DNA of 64,000 nucleotides from CAMYMQ01 sp963730305 (lineage in GTDB: Bacteria; Pseudomonadota; Alphaproteobacteria; Bin65), in NCBI GenBank assembly GCA_963730305.1, contig CAVSRB010000009.1, positions 1-64,000 of the forward strand. Direction: 5' to 3'. This document shows, piece after piece, positions 8,563 through 17,960 of this stretch (positions within the stretch are counted from its first letter, which is position 1; each line of letters opens with the position of its first letter). The notes under the pieces are model-generated. The model saw only the letters and a list, made by a program, of their open reading frames with translations. It made no database searches and was not told where the DNA came from. Position numbers and translations under genes: made by a program.

Positions 8563-9732
8563 ATGAAGATCCTCCTCGGCATGTGCATCATGGCGACACG
8601 CACGGGTGCCGAATGGTTCGTGCGCGACGTGGCGCTCGACCTCAACCGCCGGGGCCACAGCGTCGCCGTCTACGCGCCGATCATGGGCGACATGGTCGAC
8701 GAGTTGCGGGCGGTTTCGATCGCGTGCATCACCGACCTCGAGGCCATGTCGGGGCCGCCGGACGTCATCGTCGGCAACACCCGGACCGAGACGGTCTTGT
8801 GCCTCGCCCGGTTTCCCGGTGTGCCCGCCATCTCGATCTGCCACGACCGCGGCGCGGAGCATGGCCGGCCGCCGATCTTCTCGCGCATCCGCGCCTACGT
8901 CGCCGTGGACGACAACTGCGCGGAGCGCCTGCTGCTCGAGCACGGCATCGCGCCGGAAAAGGTCGCCATCATCCAGAACGGCGTCGATCTCGACCGGTTC
9001 CGCCCGCGCCCCCCGCTGCCGGAGCGGCCGCGGCGCGCCGCAGTGTTCAGCAACTACGCGACGCCCGGCGCGCCGATCGACCTGGTGCGCCAGGCCTGCG
9101 CCGAAAAGGACATCGCGCTCGACGTCATCGGCAGTGGAACCGGCAACCTCTCGGCGGCGCCCGAGGAGATTCTTGGCGATTACGATCTGGTCTTCGCCAA
9201 GGCGCGCTGCGCGACCGAGGCGCTGGCGGTCGGCTGCGCCGTCGTCGCGCTAGACCAAAGCGCCGGCATGGCGGGGATGGTCGATTGCGCGAACGTCGCC
9301 GAATGGCGTCGCCTGAACTTCGGCAACAAGCTGTTGGCGCGGACGCCGATCACGCTCGATGGTCTCCGGTCCGCGATCGGGGACTATTCGGCAGACGAGT
9401 CGGCGCGGGTGGGCGACTATGCGCGCGCGCACTTCTCGCTGGCGGCGACGGTGGACGCGATCGAAAGCCTCGCCGCGACCATCGTCGAGAACGAGCGGGA
9501 CGCCGACCCTGTCGCACCGGAGACCGAGAACCGGGAGTTCGCGCAGTTCGTTGCAAACTCCCTGCGGCCATCCGGTCAAACCCCGTTCGCCGAGCAGGTC
9601 GGCCTGCTGCAGGAGCAGATCGACGGACTGAGGTCCGTCCGCCACGAACTCGACGCCGTCTATGCGAGCCGGTCCTGGCGCGTCACGGCGCCGTTGCGGT
9701 GGCTGTCGAAAACGGTCAGACGGCTGTTCTAG
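8563..9732 (+). CDS. Glycosyltransferase (GT-B type, GT4-like)
   Basis: A 389-residue glycosyltransferase starting at ATG 8563 (MKILLGMCIMATRTGAEWFV). It has the N-terminal Rossmann-like domain with the TGAEWFVRDVALDL helix, and IIQNGVDLDRFRP, the hallmark linker between the two GT-B halves. The donor-site half is degenerate: FAKARCATEALAVGCAVVAL stands in for the usual EGFG motif. It ends with ASRSWRVTAPLRW, a tail found at the C terminus of many polysaccharide glycosyltransferases and methyltransferases. Convergent with a hexapeptide acyltransferase, so a surface polysaccharide role is likely. Substrate unknown. Confidence 0.75.
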   Translation: MKILLGMCIMATRTGAEWFVRDVALDLNRRGHSVAVYAPIMGDMVDELRAVSIACITDLEAMSGPPDVIVGNTRTETVLCLARFPGVPAISICHDRGAEHGRPPIFSRIRAYVAVDDNCAERLLLEHGIAPEKVAIIQNGVDLDRFRPRPPLPERPRRAAVFSNYATPGAPIDLVRQACAEKDIALDVIGSGTGNLSAAPEEILGDYDLVFAKARCATEALAVGCAVVALDQSAGMAGMVDCANVAEWRRLNFGNKLLARTPITLDGLRSAIGDYSADESARVGDYARAHFSLAATVDAIESLAATIVENERDADPVAPETENREFAQFVANSLRPSGQTPFAEQVGLLQEQIDGLRSVRHELDAVYASRSWRVTAPLRWLSKTVRRLF

Positions 9733-9765
9733 AGAGCGTCCGAGACGACGGCACGCCGGGCGCGG

Positions 9766-10275
9766 TCATGTCCCGTCTTCCCGGGCGGATCGCTGCGGCG
9801 GGCTCACGACCCGCGCCGGGTTGCCGGCCACCCGCCTTCCGGCCGGCACGTCGCGGAACACCACGCTGCCGGCGCCGACCATGGCGTGCTCGCCGATCGT
9901 CACGCCGGGCGCGATCACGCTGCCGCCGCCGATCCTGGCGCCGCGGCAGATCCGGGGCGCGTCCAGCGGCTGCCCGGTGAGGGGGTCGTTCAGGGTGGCC
10001 ACGTGCGGGCCGATGAAGACGTCGTCTTCGATCACGATGCCGCGGGTGATGTGGCACGCGGTCTGGATGGAGACGCGGTCGCCGATCGAGCCCGCGCAGA
10101 TGTTGCAGTGCGAGCCGATGGTGCAGCCGGCGCCGATCGTCGCGCCGCGGTGGATCAGGGCGAAGGAGCCGACGCGGGTCCCGTCGCCGATCGTCACGTC
10201 GTCTTGGACCTCGGTCAGCGCGGGATTGTGGAAGAGGACGTTGGGGAATCGCTGTTCGAGACGATCCATGCTCAT
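9766..10275 (-). CDS. Left-handed beta-helix (hexapeptide repeat) acyltransferase
   Basis: A 169-residue acyltransferase of the LbetaH family. Repeated hexapeptides run through most of the chain (VTIGDG, ATIGAG, CTIGSH, GSIGDR, IVIEDD, ARIGGG, VTIGEH), followed by the family C-terminal segment GAGSVVFRDVPAGRRVAGNPARVV. It resembles WbpD/WlbB-type sugar N-acetyltransferases. Such enzymes work as trimers in the cytoplasm and acylate nucleotide sugars for surface polysaccharides, which fits the convergent glycosyltransferase 33 bases away. Confidence 0.82.
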   Translation of the reverse strand: MSMDRLEQRFPNVLFHNPALTEVQDDVTIGDGTRVGSFALIHRGATIGAGCTIGSHCNICAGSIGDRVSIQTACHITRGIVIEDDVFIGPHVATLNDPLTGQPLDAPRICRGARIGGGSVIAPGVTIGEHAMVGAGSVVFRDVPAGRRVAGNPARVVSPPQRSAREDGT

Positions 10276-10348
10276 GCCCCGTAAATGCCTGTGGAATTCT
10301 ATGCGCCGCGCAATCCGGTCCCAGCGCGGAGTGGATACGTCAAACGCT

Positions 10349-10930
10349 TCAGTCGGCCGTGTTCGGAGCCCAGCGCAGCAAGGTCATCCGCGCCGCGCCA
10401 TAGCGGGTCTCGGACAGGAGCTCGAAGCCGTCCGGCGCCGCCGGCGCGGGCGACCGCGACCCGGTCTCGAGCGCGACCAGGGCCGCGGGGACGAGCCAGC
10501 CGCGCCGCGCCAGCGCGACCAACGCCGGGCCGGCGAGGTCGTCGGCATAGGGCGGGTCCATCAGCACCAGGTCGTGCGCCTGTCGTGGCGTGGGCGGGGC
10601 GGCGGCGTCGGCCTGGACGAAGCGGCACTGGGCCTCGACGCCGAGCTGCCTGGCGTTGCGCCGGGCGGCGTCGAGCGAGGCCCGCTCCAGGTCGAGGAAG
10701 GTCACCGAGGCCGCGCCCCGCGACAGCGCTTCGAGGCCGAGCGCGCCGGTGCCGCAGAAGGCGTCGAGCACGATCGCGTCGACCAGGATCGACGCGCCGC
10801 CCGGGCCGAAGCCGCCGTGGCTCAGCCGGTTGAACAGGCCTTCGCGGGCGCGGTCGCTGGTCGGGCGCAGGTCACGGCCCGGCGGCGCCTCGATCCGCCG
10901 GCCCTTAAGACGGCCGGCGACAATTCGCAT
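10349..10930 (-). CDS. rsmD: 16S rRNA (guanine(966)-N(2))-methyltransferase
   Basis: RsmD methylates G966 of 16S rRNA using S-adenosylmethionine. The 193 residues have the N-terminal MRIVAGRLKGRRIEAP and PTSDRAREGLFNRL signature, the SAM-binding VLDAFCGTGALGLEALSRGA and the catalytic DPPY motif (LVLMDPPYADD), all in the usual order. The start lies inside the 3' end of the upstream pseudouridine synthase gene (26-base overlap), an arrangement common in alphaproteobacteria and a sign of translational coupling. Confidence 0.95.
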   Translation of the reverse strand: MRIVAGRLKGRRIEAPPGRDLRPTSDRAREGLFNRLSHGGFGPGGASILVDAIVLDAFCGTGALGLEALSRGAASVTFLDLERASLDAARRNARQLGVEAQCRFVQADAAAPPTPRQAHDLVLMDPPYADDLAGPALVALARRGWLVPAALVALETGSRSPAPAAPDGFELLSETRYGAARMTLLRWAPNTAD

Positions 10931-12444
10931 CGAGGGTCTTCCGGCGGCGGGCGCTGCCCCGGCTGCGGCCCGTCGAGGCGGGCGCGCTCTCGGGCTTGCC
11001 GGCGCGCTTGCCGGAGCCCTTGTCGGTCGCGCCGTCGTCGCGGCCACGGGGGCCCGCCGGTCTGTTCGCGCCCGGACCTTTCGCACCCGGCCCCTTTGCA
11101 CCCGGCCCCTTTGCACCCGGTTTGCCATGGGCCGGTCCCTTGCCCCTGGGTGGGCGAGCGGCGGGCCCGGGCGCGCCCGCCGGCTTGCCGGTGCGTTCCG
11201 TGGTCGCGTCACCATCCCGATGACGGGCCGTGGCTGTTGCGCCCGGGCCAGCCGGTTTGCTGTGGGCGGGGCCCTTACCCCTGGGTGGGCGGCCGGCCGG
11301 TGCGGGCGCGCCTCCGGGCTTGCTTGCCGGGTTTGCCGGAGCGCTGCGTCGTCGCGCCGGCGTCCTGACCACGGGCCGCGGCTGCTGCGCGGTTGCCGGC
11401 CGGCCTCCCGCGTCCGGGGCCCTTGTCCCGAAGCGGCCGGCCTGCCGGCGTCTCGGCCTCGGCGTCGCCGGTCTTCGCCCACAGGGTGCCGCCCCTGAAC
11501 GGCCGTCCCTTGGCCGCCCCCTTGGCTGCGGGGCCCGGCTTGCCCTTGTTCGGGCGCTGGCCTTTCGGTCCCGGCCGCGCCTTGTCGCCGCGCGTCTGCG
11601 CCTTGTCGCCGCGCGCCTGCGGCCGGGCACCGCTCGCCTGCGGCCGGGCGTCGCCGCTGCCGAAGTCGACGTCGGGCAGGACCTTGCCGAGCTGATCGCG
11701 CAGCGCGCGTGCGGGCACGCGGGCGACCGCGCCGGGCTCCAGCTCGCCCAGCTCGAACGGGCCGTAGCCGACCCGGATCAGCCGGTTGACCGTCAGCCCC
11801 AGGTGCTCGCACACGCGCCGGATCTCGCGGTTCTTGCCCTCGCGGATGACGAAGGTCAGCCAGGCGTTGGCGCCCTGCGTGCGGTCGAGCCGCGCGGTGA
11901 TCGGCCCGTAGTGGACGCCGCTGATGGTGACGCCGACGCCCAGCGCCTTGAGCGCGTCCGGGTCGACCTTGCCGTGGACGCGCACGCGATAGCGGCGGCT
12001 CCAGCCGGTCGAGGGCAGCTCGAGGTGGCGGGCGAGCGCGCCGTCGTTGGTCAGCAGCAGCAGCCCCTCGGTGGTCAGGTCGAGCCGGCCGACGGTGATC
12101 ACCCGGGGCAGGCCGGCGGGCAGCGCGTCGAAGATGGTCGGCCGGCCCTGGGGGTCGCGGTTGGTGGTCACCAGCCCGGCCGGCTTGTGGTAGCGCCACA
12201 GCGCGGCCGGCTCGGCGTCGGGCAGCGGCTTGCCGTCGACCAGGATGCGGCTCGCCGCGGTCACCGTCACCGCCGGGGTGTCGAGCTTCTTGCCGTCGAC
12301 CGAGACGCGCCCGGCGGCGATCCAGCGCTCGGCCTCGCGCCGCGAGCACAGTCCGGCGCGCGCCAGGCGTTTGGCGATGCGCTCGCCGCCGGGGGATTTG
12401 TCGGGGCCGTCGTCGGGGGTGGGCTTCGGTTTGGTGTCGGACAT
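10905..12444 (-). CDS. rluB: RluB-type 23S rRNA pseudouridine synthase with long basic tail (frameshift)
   Basis: RsuA/RluB-family pseudouridine synthase. The N-terminal S4 RNA-binding domain (RIAKRLARAGLCSRREAERW, about residues 22-41) is followed by the catalytic GRLDLTTEGLLLLTNDG motif with the active aspartate, and by REGKNREIRRVCEHLGL. From about residue 265 the protein is a low-complexity lysine/arginine/glycine/proline tail. The first frame stops at 11275, but removing one base in the plus-strand sequence GGGCTTGCTTGCC (11317-11329) continues the tail in frame to 10905 as a 512-residue protein overlapping rsmD, with three KGPGA units near the end. Such tails are usual in alphaproteobacterial RluB. 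Confidence 0.88.
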
Positions 12445-12505
12445 GGCGGGACAATGGGGTGGGTGGTCGGGCGATGCAATGGGGGCGGTGGTGCGCGGCC
12501 GCCCC

Positions 12506-13228
12506 CTACCCGTTCCGGCAGGCCGCCACGAAGGCCTCGAAGATCTTGCGGTCGCCGGCGGAGATGAAGAACTCCGGGTGCCACTGCACGCCCAGGCAGA
12601 AGCGGTAGCCGGGATGCTCGATGCCCTCGATCACCCCGTCGGGGGCGGTCGCGTTGACGACCACGCCGGCGGGCGCGTCGAGCGCCGCCTGGTGGTGCGC
12701 GCTGTTCACCTCGAGCCCGTCCACGCCCACGATGCAGTGCAGCATTGTCCCAGATGCAATGGAAACCGTGTGCCCGGGCGTATCGCGCGGGCCCGGCTGC
12801 TCGTGGGCGAGGGCGGCGGCGATCGAATCGGGGATGTGCTGGATCAACCGCCCGCCGAGCAGGACGTGCAGCAGTTGCTGCCCGCCGCAGATGCCGAGCA
12901 CGGGCAGGTCGCGGTCGAGTGCGCCCCGCGTGATCGCCGCCTCGAAGGCGGTGCGCCGGTCCTTGGTCCGGACCGTGTCGTGCCGGGAATCTTCGCCGTA
13001 AAGCATTGGATCAACGTCGAAATTTCCGCCGGTGACGATCAGGCCGTCGATCGCGTCGAGATAGTCGGCGACGATCGCGTCCTCGTGGGGCAGCGCCATC
13101 GGCAATCCGCCCGCCGCCACGGTCGCGCCGCAGTAGTTCTCGCGCACGGCGTACCACGGGAAATTCGAATAGCCGCCCGGCGCTTCCGAATCGAGGGTGA
13201 TCCCGATCACCGGCCGCGCTCTGCTCAT
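12506..13228 (-). CDS. Class I glutamine amidotransferase-like hydrolase (peptidase C26, PuuD-like)
   Basis: A 240-residue peptidase C26 protein, like gamma-glutamyl-gamma-aminobutyrate hydrolase PuuD. Catalytic elements are the nucleophile elbow LGICGGQQLL (Cys), and VQWHPEF with the His and Glu of the triad. IVTGGNFDVDP is the usual oxyanion-side loop. The chosen ATG gives MSRARPVIGIT; a longer frame runs into the operator region. It is divergent from a MarR regulator with several inverted repeats between them, so MarR control is likely. Confidence 0.88.
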   Translation of the reverse strand: MSRARPVIGITLDSEAPGGYSNFPWYAVRENYCGATVAAGGLPMALPHEDAIVADYLDAIDGLIVTGGNFDVDPMLYGEDSRHDTVRTKDRRTAFEAAITRGALDRDLPVLGICGGQQLLHVLLGGRLIQHIPDSIAAALAHEQPGPRDTPGHTVSIASGTMLHCIVGVDGLEVNSAHHQAALDAPAGVVVNATAPDGVIEGIEHPGYRFCLGVQWHPEFFISAGDRKIFEAFVAACRNG

Positions 13229-13248
13229 TCTTTGGTCATTAATCTGAT

Positions 13249-13312
13249 TTGCACAAAGTTTGTTGCAATGGGATCGCGATGGTGCAACTCTTGTTGCAGC
13301 GCACAATAGTGC
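13249..13312. promoter_or_regulatory. Cluster of three inverted repeats, candidate MarR operators
   Basis: Between the divergent amidohydrolase and marR genes lie three palindromes: TTGCACAAA-G-TTTGTTGCAA (13249-13268, one base short of perfect), TGCAAC-TCTT-GTTGCA (13283-13298, perfect) and GCAC-AATA-GTGC (13301-13312). The first two share the GTTGCA half-site. This is the layout expected for autoregulation by the MarR protein. Protein binding is inferred. Confidence 0.55.
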
Positions 13313-13368
13313 TATCTACACTACGAGCCTTGGGGGCTCGACCCAATTACGGAAGGTATACACGAAAG

Positions 13369-13830
13369 ATGCCCGACGGAAAGCTGATGGTACCGGGACT
13401 TGACGACTTGCAGAACTGCACCTGCTCCAACCTGCGTCAGGCTACCCGCGTGGTGACGCAGTATTTCGAGCAGGCGCTCGAGCCGGCCGGTCTCAAGATC
13501 ACCCAGCTCCCCGTGCTGGTGGCGGCGACCACCAAGGGCCCGCTGCCGATGAGCAAGCTGGCCGAGGAGCTCGTCATGGATCGTACGACGCTGACGCGCA
13601 ACCTGCAGCCGCTGCAGCGCGCCGGCCTGATCAAGGTCTCGCCCGGCGACGACCGCCGCGCCCGCATGGTCTCGGTCACCGAGAAGGGCGTCGACGCGCT
13701 CGAGCGGGCCGTGCCGTTGTGGCGCGAGGCCCAGACCGCGATGGTCGACCATCTCGGCCGCTTCCAGTGGGGCGTGCTGATGGACAATCTGCGCGCCACG
13801 GTCCACGCTACCCGCGACGAGGCCGCCTAG
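13369..13830 (+). CDS. MarR-family transcriptional regulator with N-terminal CxC
   Basis: A 153-residue MarR-type winged-helix repressor. The recognition region is MSKLAEELVMDRTTLTRNLQPLQRAGLI and the wing is GDDRRARMVSVTEKG. The N terminus has NCTCSNLRQATR; two cysteines in this place occur in a MarR subfamily and might sense oxidants or electrophiles. The ATG at 13369 follows GGAAGG at 13350-13355; longer starts run through the operator region. Likely represses itself and the divergent C26 hydrolase. Confidence 0.88.
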   Translation: MPDGKLMVPGLDDLQNCTCSNLRQATRVVTQYFEQALEPAGLKITQLPVLVAATTKGPLPMSKLAEELVMDRTTLTRNLQPLQRAGLIKVSPGDDRRARMVSVTEKGVDALERAVPLWREAQTAMVDHLGRFQWGVLMDNLRATVHATRDEAA

Positions 13831-13912
13831 GCACGGTATTCGGCGCCGGCGACGCCAATGCGGCGCCGGCGAACCGATTGACCGGAACACCGGTCGGCCG
13901 CATCGTGCGGCC

Positions 13913-14444
13913 ATGCACTCGACGTCGAAGCCGAACAGCTACATGACGCAGGCGCTCGCCGAGGCGCGCGCCGCCGGCGCGCGCGGCGAGGTGCCGGTCG
14001 GCGCGGTGCTGGTCGACGCCACCAACGGCGCGGTCGATCGCGCGCGCGGGCAACCGCACCGAGGGCGACGCCGACCCGACCGCCCACGCCGAGATGCTGG
14101 TGATCCGCGCCGGCGCGACCGTCACCGGCGCGCCGCGGTTGCCCGACTGCGACCTCTACGTCACGCTCGAGCCCTGCGCGATGTGCGCGGCGGCGATCTC
14201 CTTCGCCCGCATCCGCCGGCTCTACTGGGGCGCGCCCGACCCCAAGGGCGGCGCGGTCGAGCACGGCCCGCGCTTCTTCGACCAGCCGACCTGCCACCAC
14301 CGGCCCGAGCTCTATGGCGGCATCGCCGAGGCCGAGGCGGGGGCGCTGTTGAAGAGCCTTCTTCGCCGCGCGGCGGTAAGCGCGGCGCCAGCGCCGTGCG
14401 TCGATCCCAACATGGCGTTTTGGAGGGGACCTGCGATGCGCTAG
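13913..14444 (+). CDS. tadA: tRNA-specific adenosine deaminase (frameshifted)
   Basis: TadA deaminates A34 to inosine in tRNA-Arg(ACG). The zinc/active-site motifs are intact but in two frames: frame 1 has MTQALAEARAAGARGEVPVGAVLVDA split as usual, and after position about 14036 the reading moves to the frame with TAHAEMLVIRAGA (HAE, proton donor Glu) and LEPCAMCAAAI (PCxxC). Deleting one base in GGTCGATCGCG (14032-14042) restores a normal 176-residue TadA. TadA is essential, so this is almost surely a sequence error and not a pseudogene. Confidence 0.88.
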
Positions 14445-14475
14445 TCTCCGTCGTGGCGGAGCGAAAGGTGCCGGC

Positions 14476-17400
14476 GTGACAGGTGCGATGGAGCAGTGGC
14501 TGGATCGGATCGGGCTTCGCAAGTACGCGGAAGCGTTCGCCGCGAACGATGTCGATCTCGACGTGCTGCCCGAGATGTCGGACGCCGATCTCCAGGAGCT
14601 TGGCGTCTCCCTCGGCGATCGCAAGCGAATGCTCAAGGCGATCCGCGACGGGCAGGACAACGCCGCGCCTCAGCCCGAAATCCCGATCGTCGCGCCCCCC
14701 CACCTCAGCGCGCATGTGCTGCGCAGCCGGGCGGCGCTGGAGGGTGAGCGTAAGCAGGTGACGGTCCTGTTCGCCGACATCGTCGGGTCGACCCGGATGA
14801 TCGCCGAGCTCGATGCGGAGGACGCGGCAAACCTGTTGCGGCAGGCCGTCAACGAAATGATGGCGGCGGTTCACCAGTACGAGGGCACCGTCAACAAGGT
14901 GCTGGGCGACGGCATCATGGCGATCTTCGGCGCGCCCGTGGCGCACGAGGACCATGCCATCCGCGCCTGCTACGCCGCGTTGGCGATCCAGGCGCGCATG
15001 GACAAGCTGGCCATCGAGACCCGTCAGAAGTATGGCGTCGACGTCCAGGTCCGGCAGGGCCTGAACTCCGGCGACGTCGTAGTTCGCTCGATCCACAACG
15101 ACCTGACGATGGACTACGACGCGGTCGGGCCCACGGTTCACCTGGCGGGGCGCATGGAGCAGATCGCCCATTCCGGCACCTGTCGCCTGACCCACAGCAC
15201 GTACCGGCTGGTCGAGGGCTACGTCGACGTTACCAGCCTCGGTGAAATCCCCGTGCGCGGGATCGAAGACCCGATCGAAGTGTTCGAACTCCACGGCGCG
15301 GTCGACGTCCGGTCCCGCTTTCTCGCCAAGCAGCGCGGCCGGTTGACCCGCTTCGTCGGGCGCGATTCGGAGATAGGTCTCCTGGAGCAGGCGTGGAAAC
15401 GGGCGTGCGACGGCCACGGGCAGGCGTTGTCGGTCGTGGGTGAGGCCGGCGTGGGAAAGTCGCGTTTGTTTCACGAATTCATCCATGCCCCGGTGATGAA
15501 CGAGGTTTTGGTCCTCGAAAGCGGGTCGGTCAGCCATGCCCGTGCGGCCGCTTTTAGGCCGCTGACCGACCTGCTTCGCGCCTATCTGGGCATCGATTCC
15601 GGCGATGACGTCAGGCGGATCCGGGAGAAGACGATCGGCAAGCTGATGACCTTGGACGATTCCTTAAGGTCCATCGCAGCGCCGGTCCTGTCCTTGCTCG
15701 GCGCGAAGCCGGAGGACCCGGCCTGGACCGCCATGGACCCGGCCAACCGCCGCCGTGCGACCCTGGAAGCGTGCCGCACGCTGTTGTTGCGCGAGGCGCA
15801 GGTTCAGCCGCTCGTGGTCCTGTTCGAGGATCTGCATTGGATCGATGCGGAAACCCAGGCGTTCCTGGACCTCATGGTCGACAGCGTGGCCAGGGCGCCG
15901 ATCTTGCTGCTGTTCAACTATCGCCCCGAATACTCCGACGCGTGGGTCGGCAAGAGTTACTACAACCATGTCCGGATCGATCCGCTGCCGCCCGCGAGCG
16001 GTGGCGAGATGATCGCCGACCTGCTCGGCGACGCGTCGGAGCTCGACGCACTGCGCCAGCTGATCATGGACCGGACGGAGGGCTATCCCTTCTACATCGA
16101 GGAGACCGTGCAGGGCCTCGTCGAAGAGGGCGTGCTCGAAGGCGAGCGCGGCGCCTACCGGCTTACCGTGCCCGTCCATCGCATCACGGTGCCGCCGACG
16201 ATCCAATCGGTGATCAGCGCCCGGATCGATCGCCTGCCGGCCGACGCCAAACGGCTGCTGCAGACCGCCTCGGTGATCGGGAAGGACTTCGAACTCACGC
16301 TGCTGCGGGAGGTCGCCGACATGAACGAAGCGTCCATCCAAGGACACATGGACGAGGCGGCCATCCAGGAGCATCTGGCGACGCTCCAGCGCGGCGAGTT
16401 CGTGTTCGAGACGCAGCTGTTCCCAAATCCCGAATACACCTTCAAGCACGCCCTGACCCACCAGGTCGCCTACGAAAGCATACTGGGACAACGCCGCCGG
16501 GAGATGCATGCCGAAATCCTCAAGGCGATCGAGCGGCTCCACGCCGATCACCTCGATGAACGCCTCGAACGGCTGGTCTATCACGGCATGCTGGGCGAGG
16601 ACTGGGAGGCGGTGCACCGTCACGGCATGGCCGCGGGGCACCGGGCGCTGGCAATGAACGCGCATCGCGCGGCGGTCGAGGCCTTTGACAACGTCCTGAC
16701 GGCGCTCGACAAGCTGCCGGTGACGCCCGAGCGCCTGCGGGACGCGATCGACACCCGCCTCGCGCTGCGCGACGTGTTGTTCGTGATCGGCTCGACCGAC
16801 CGGCTGGAACCGCTGATGGAAGAGGCGCTGGACCTGGCCTCGCAGCTGAACGACACGGAGCGGTTGTTCGAAATCCTTTTGTACCAGAGCGGTAACGAAT
16901 GGCAGCTGGGTCACTACGGCCTCGCGGAAACGTTGGCGCAAAGAGCCCTCGACGTGGCCGAGCAGTCCAACAGCGAAACGCTGGCGGGACTTGCGAACTA
17001 TCGCCTGACGACCGCGTTGGCGATGAAGGGGAACTATGCTCAGGCCGCCGAGACAGCGGTGGCCGGTTTCAGGCAGATGGCGCCCCAGGGATCGACACTG
17101 ATGCGCTTCGGCGGCCTGGTGCAGACCTTCGTCGGCTCCTTCGGGGCCCTCAGCCTGGCCGAGCTCGGACGCTTCGATGAGGCGGAAGCGATCGGCCGCG
17201 CGGCGTTCGAGACGGCGGTGGCGGCCAACCATGCCTACAGCATCACCGTCAGCTGTTTCGGCTACGGTCACGCGCTGGCCCTGCGCGGCAAGATCGACGA
17301 AGCGACCGGCCCGCTGGAGGAGGGGCTTCGGCAGATCGAGGTTCATTCGGTCGGGGCGACGGTTCCCTGGGTCGCCGGCCGCGCCGCCTATGTGTTCGCG

Positions 17401-17862
17401 GAGGCCGGCCGCCTGCAGGAGATGGACGAGGCCATCGCGCAGGCGACCGGGCTGGAGCACTATACGAAAAGCATGGTCCATCCCTCCGCGCGTATCTGGA
17501 TCGGGCGGGCGTGTCTCGCCGTTGAACGCGCGGATGAGGCCATCGAGTTCGTCCAGGGCATCGTTCAAGACGCTCCCGGGGACGACCAGGATTTGGCGGT
17601 GTTCGGCTGGGCGCATTATGTCCTGGCGGAAGCGGCGCGCCTCGGTGGGCGAACGGTCGACGCGGCCGATGCGCATCTCGACGCGGCGACTGCGATCGCC
17701 GAGGACAACGCAATGCGGCCGCTGTTGGCCCTCTGCCTTGCCAGTCGCGCAGGGCTCGATCGGGACGTTGATCTCGCCGGACGCGCCAAGTCCCTCGCCG
17801 ACGAGATTGGCATGGTCCGATGGCCGACCCCGCTCGGCGCACTGGAAATGCTACGCCGATAG
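14476..17862 (+). CDS. SAM domain-adenylate cyclase-AAA ATPase-TPR signalling protein
   Basis: A 1128-residue cytoplasmic multidomain protein. An N-terminal SAM domain (MEQWLDRIGLRKYAEAF to about residue 65) is followed by a class III nucleotide cyclase domain (about 90-275): FADIVGS carries the first metal Asp, NKVLGDGIMAIFG the second Asp and a Lys typical of adenine selection, and VGPTVHLAGRME the base/transition-state region, where the usual Asn is His. Next comes a predicted STAND-like ATPase with Walker A GEAGVGKS (about 325) and Walker B LVVLFEDLHW. The rest (about 680-1128) is helical and TPR-like. Start may be GTG 14476 or ATG 14488. Probably makes cAMP in response to an unknown signal; the ligand is not evident. 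Confidence 0.88.
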   Translation: MTGAMEQWLDRIGLRKYAEAFAANDVDLDVLPEMSDADLQELGVSLGDRKRMLKAIRDGQDNAAPQPEIPIVAPPHLSAHVLRSRAALEGERKQVTVLFADIVGSTRMIAELDAEDAANLLRQAVNEMMAAVHQYEGTVNKVLGDGIMAIFGAPVAHEDHAIRACYAALAIQARMDKLAIETRQKYGVDVQVRQGLNSGDVVVRSIHNDLTMDYDAVGPTVHLAGRMEQIAHSGTCRLTHSTYRLVEGYVDVTSLGEIPVRGIEDPIEVFELHGAVDVRSRFLAKQRGRLTRFVGRDSEIGLLEQAWKRACDGHGQALSVVGEAGVGKSRLFHEFIHAPVMNEVLVLESGSVSHARAAAFRPLTDLLRAYLGIDSGDDVRRIREKTIGKLMTLDDSLRSIAAPVLSLLGAKPEDPAWTAMDPANRRRATLEACRTLLLREAQVQPLVVLFEDLHWIDAETQAFLDLMVDSVARAPILLLFNYRPEYSDAWVGKSYYNHVRIDPLPPASGGEMIADLLGDASELDALRQLIMDRTEGYPFYIEETVQGLVEEGVLEGERGAYRLTVPVHRITVPPTIQSVISARIDRLPADAKRLLQTASVIGKDFELTLLREVADMNEASIQGHMDEAAIQEHLATLQRGEFVFETQLFPNPEYTFKHALTHQVAYESILGQRRREMHAEILKAIERLHADHLDERLERLVYHGMLGEDWEAVHRHGMAAGHRALAMNAHRAAVEAFDNVLTALDKLPVTPERLRDAIDTRLALRDVLFVIGSTDRLEPLMEEALDLASQLNDTERLFEILLYQSGNEWQLGHYGLAETLAQRALDVAEQSNSETLAGLANYRLTTALAMKGNYAQAAETAVAGFRQMAPQGSTLMRFGGLVQTFVGSFGALSLAELGRFDEAEAIGRAAFETAVAANHAYSITVSCFGYGHALALRGKIDEATGPLEEGLRQIEVHSVGATVPWVAGRAAYVFAEAGRLQEMDEAIAQATGLEHYTKSMVHPSARIWIGRACLAVERADEAIEFVQGIVQDAPGDDQDLAVFGWAHYVLAEAARLGGRTVDAADAHLDAATAIAEDNAMRPLLALCLASRAGLDRDVDLAGRAKSLADEIGMVRWPTPLGALEMLRR

Positions 17863-17960
17863 CGACGCTGGGCGTCGATCGGCGGCGGGTCCGCTAGCAC
17901 CACCGCCCCGTCCGAGCCGGAGGCATTGGCCCCGCCCGCCGAATCCGGCAGACTTTGCTC

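Noticed and set aside
7108..9732. An 874-residue NupC-glycosyltransferase fusion
   Set aside because: NupC ends naturally at TAG 8354-8356 if one G is dropped, and the glycosyltransferase has its own ATG at 8563. The fused reading crosses about 70 residues without family likeness.
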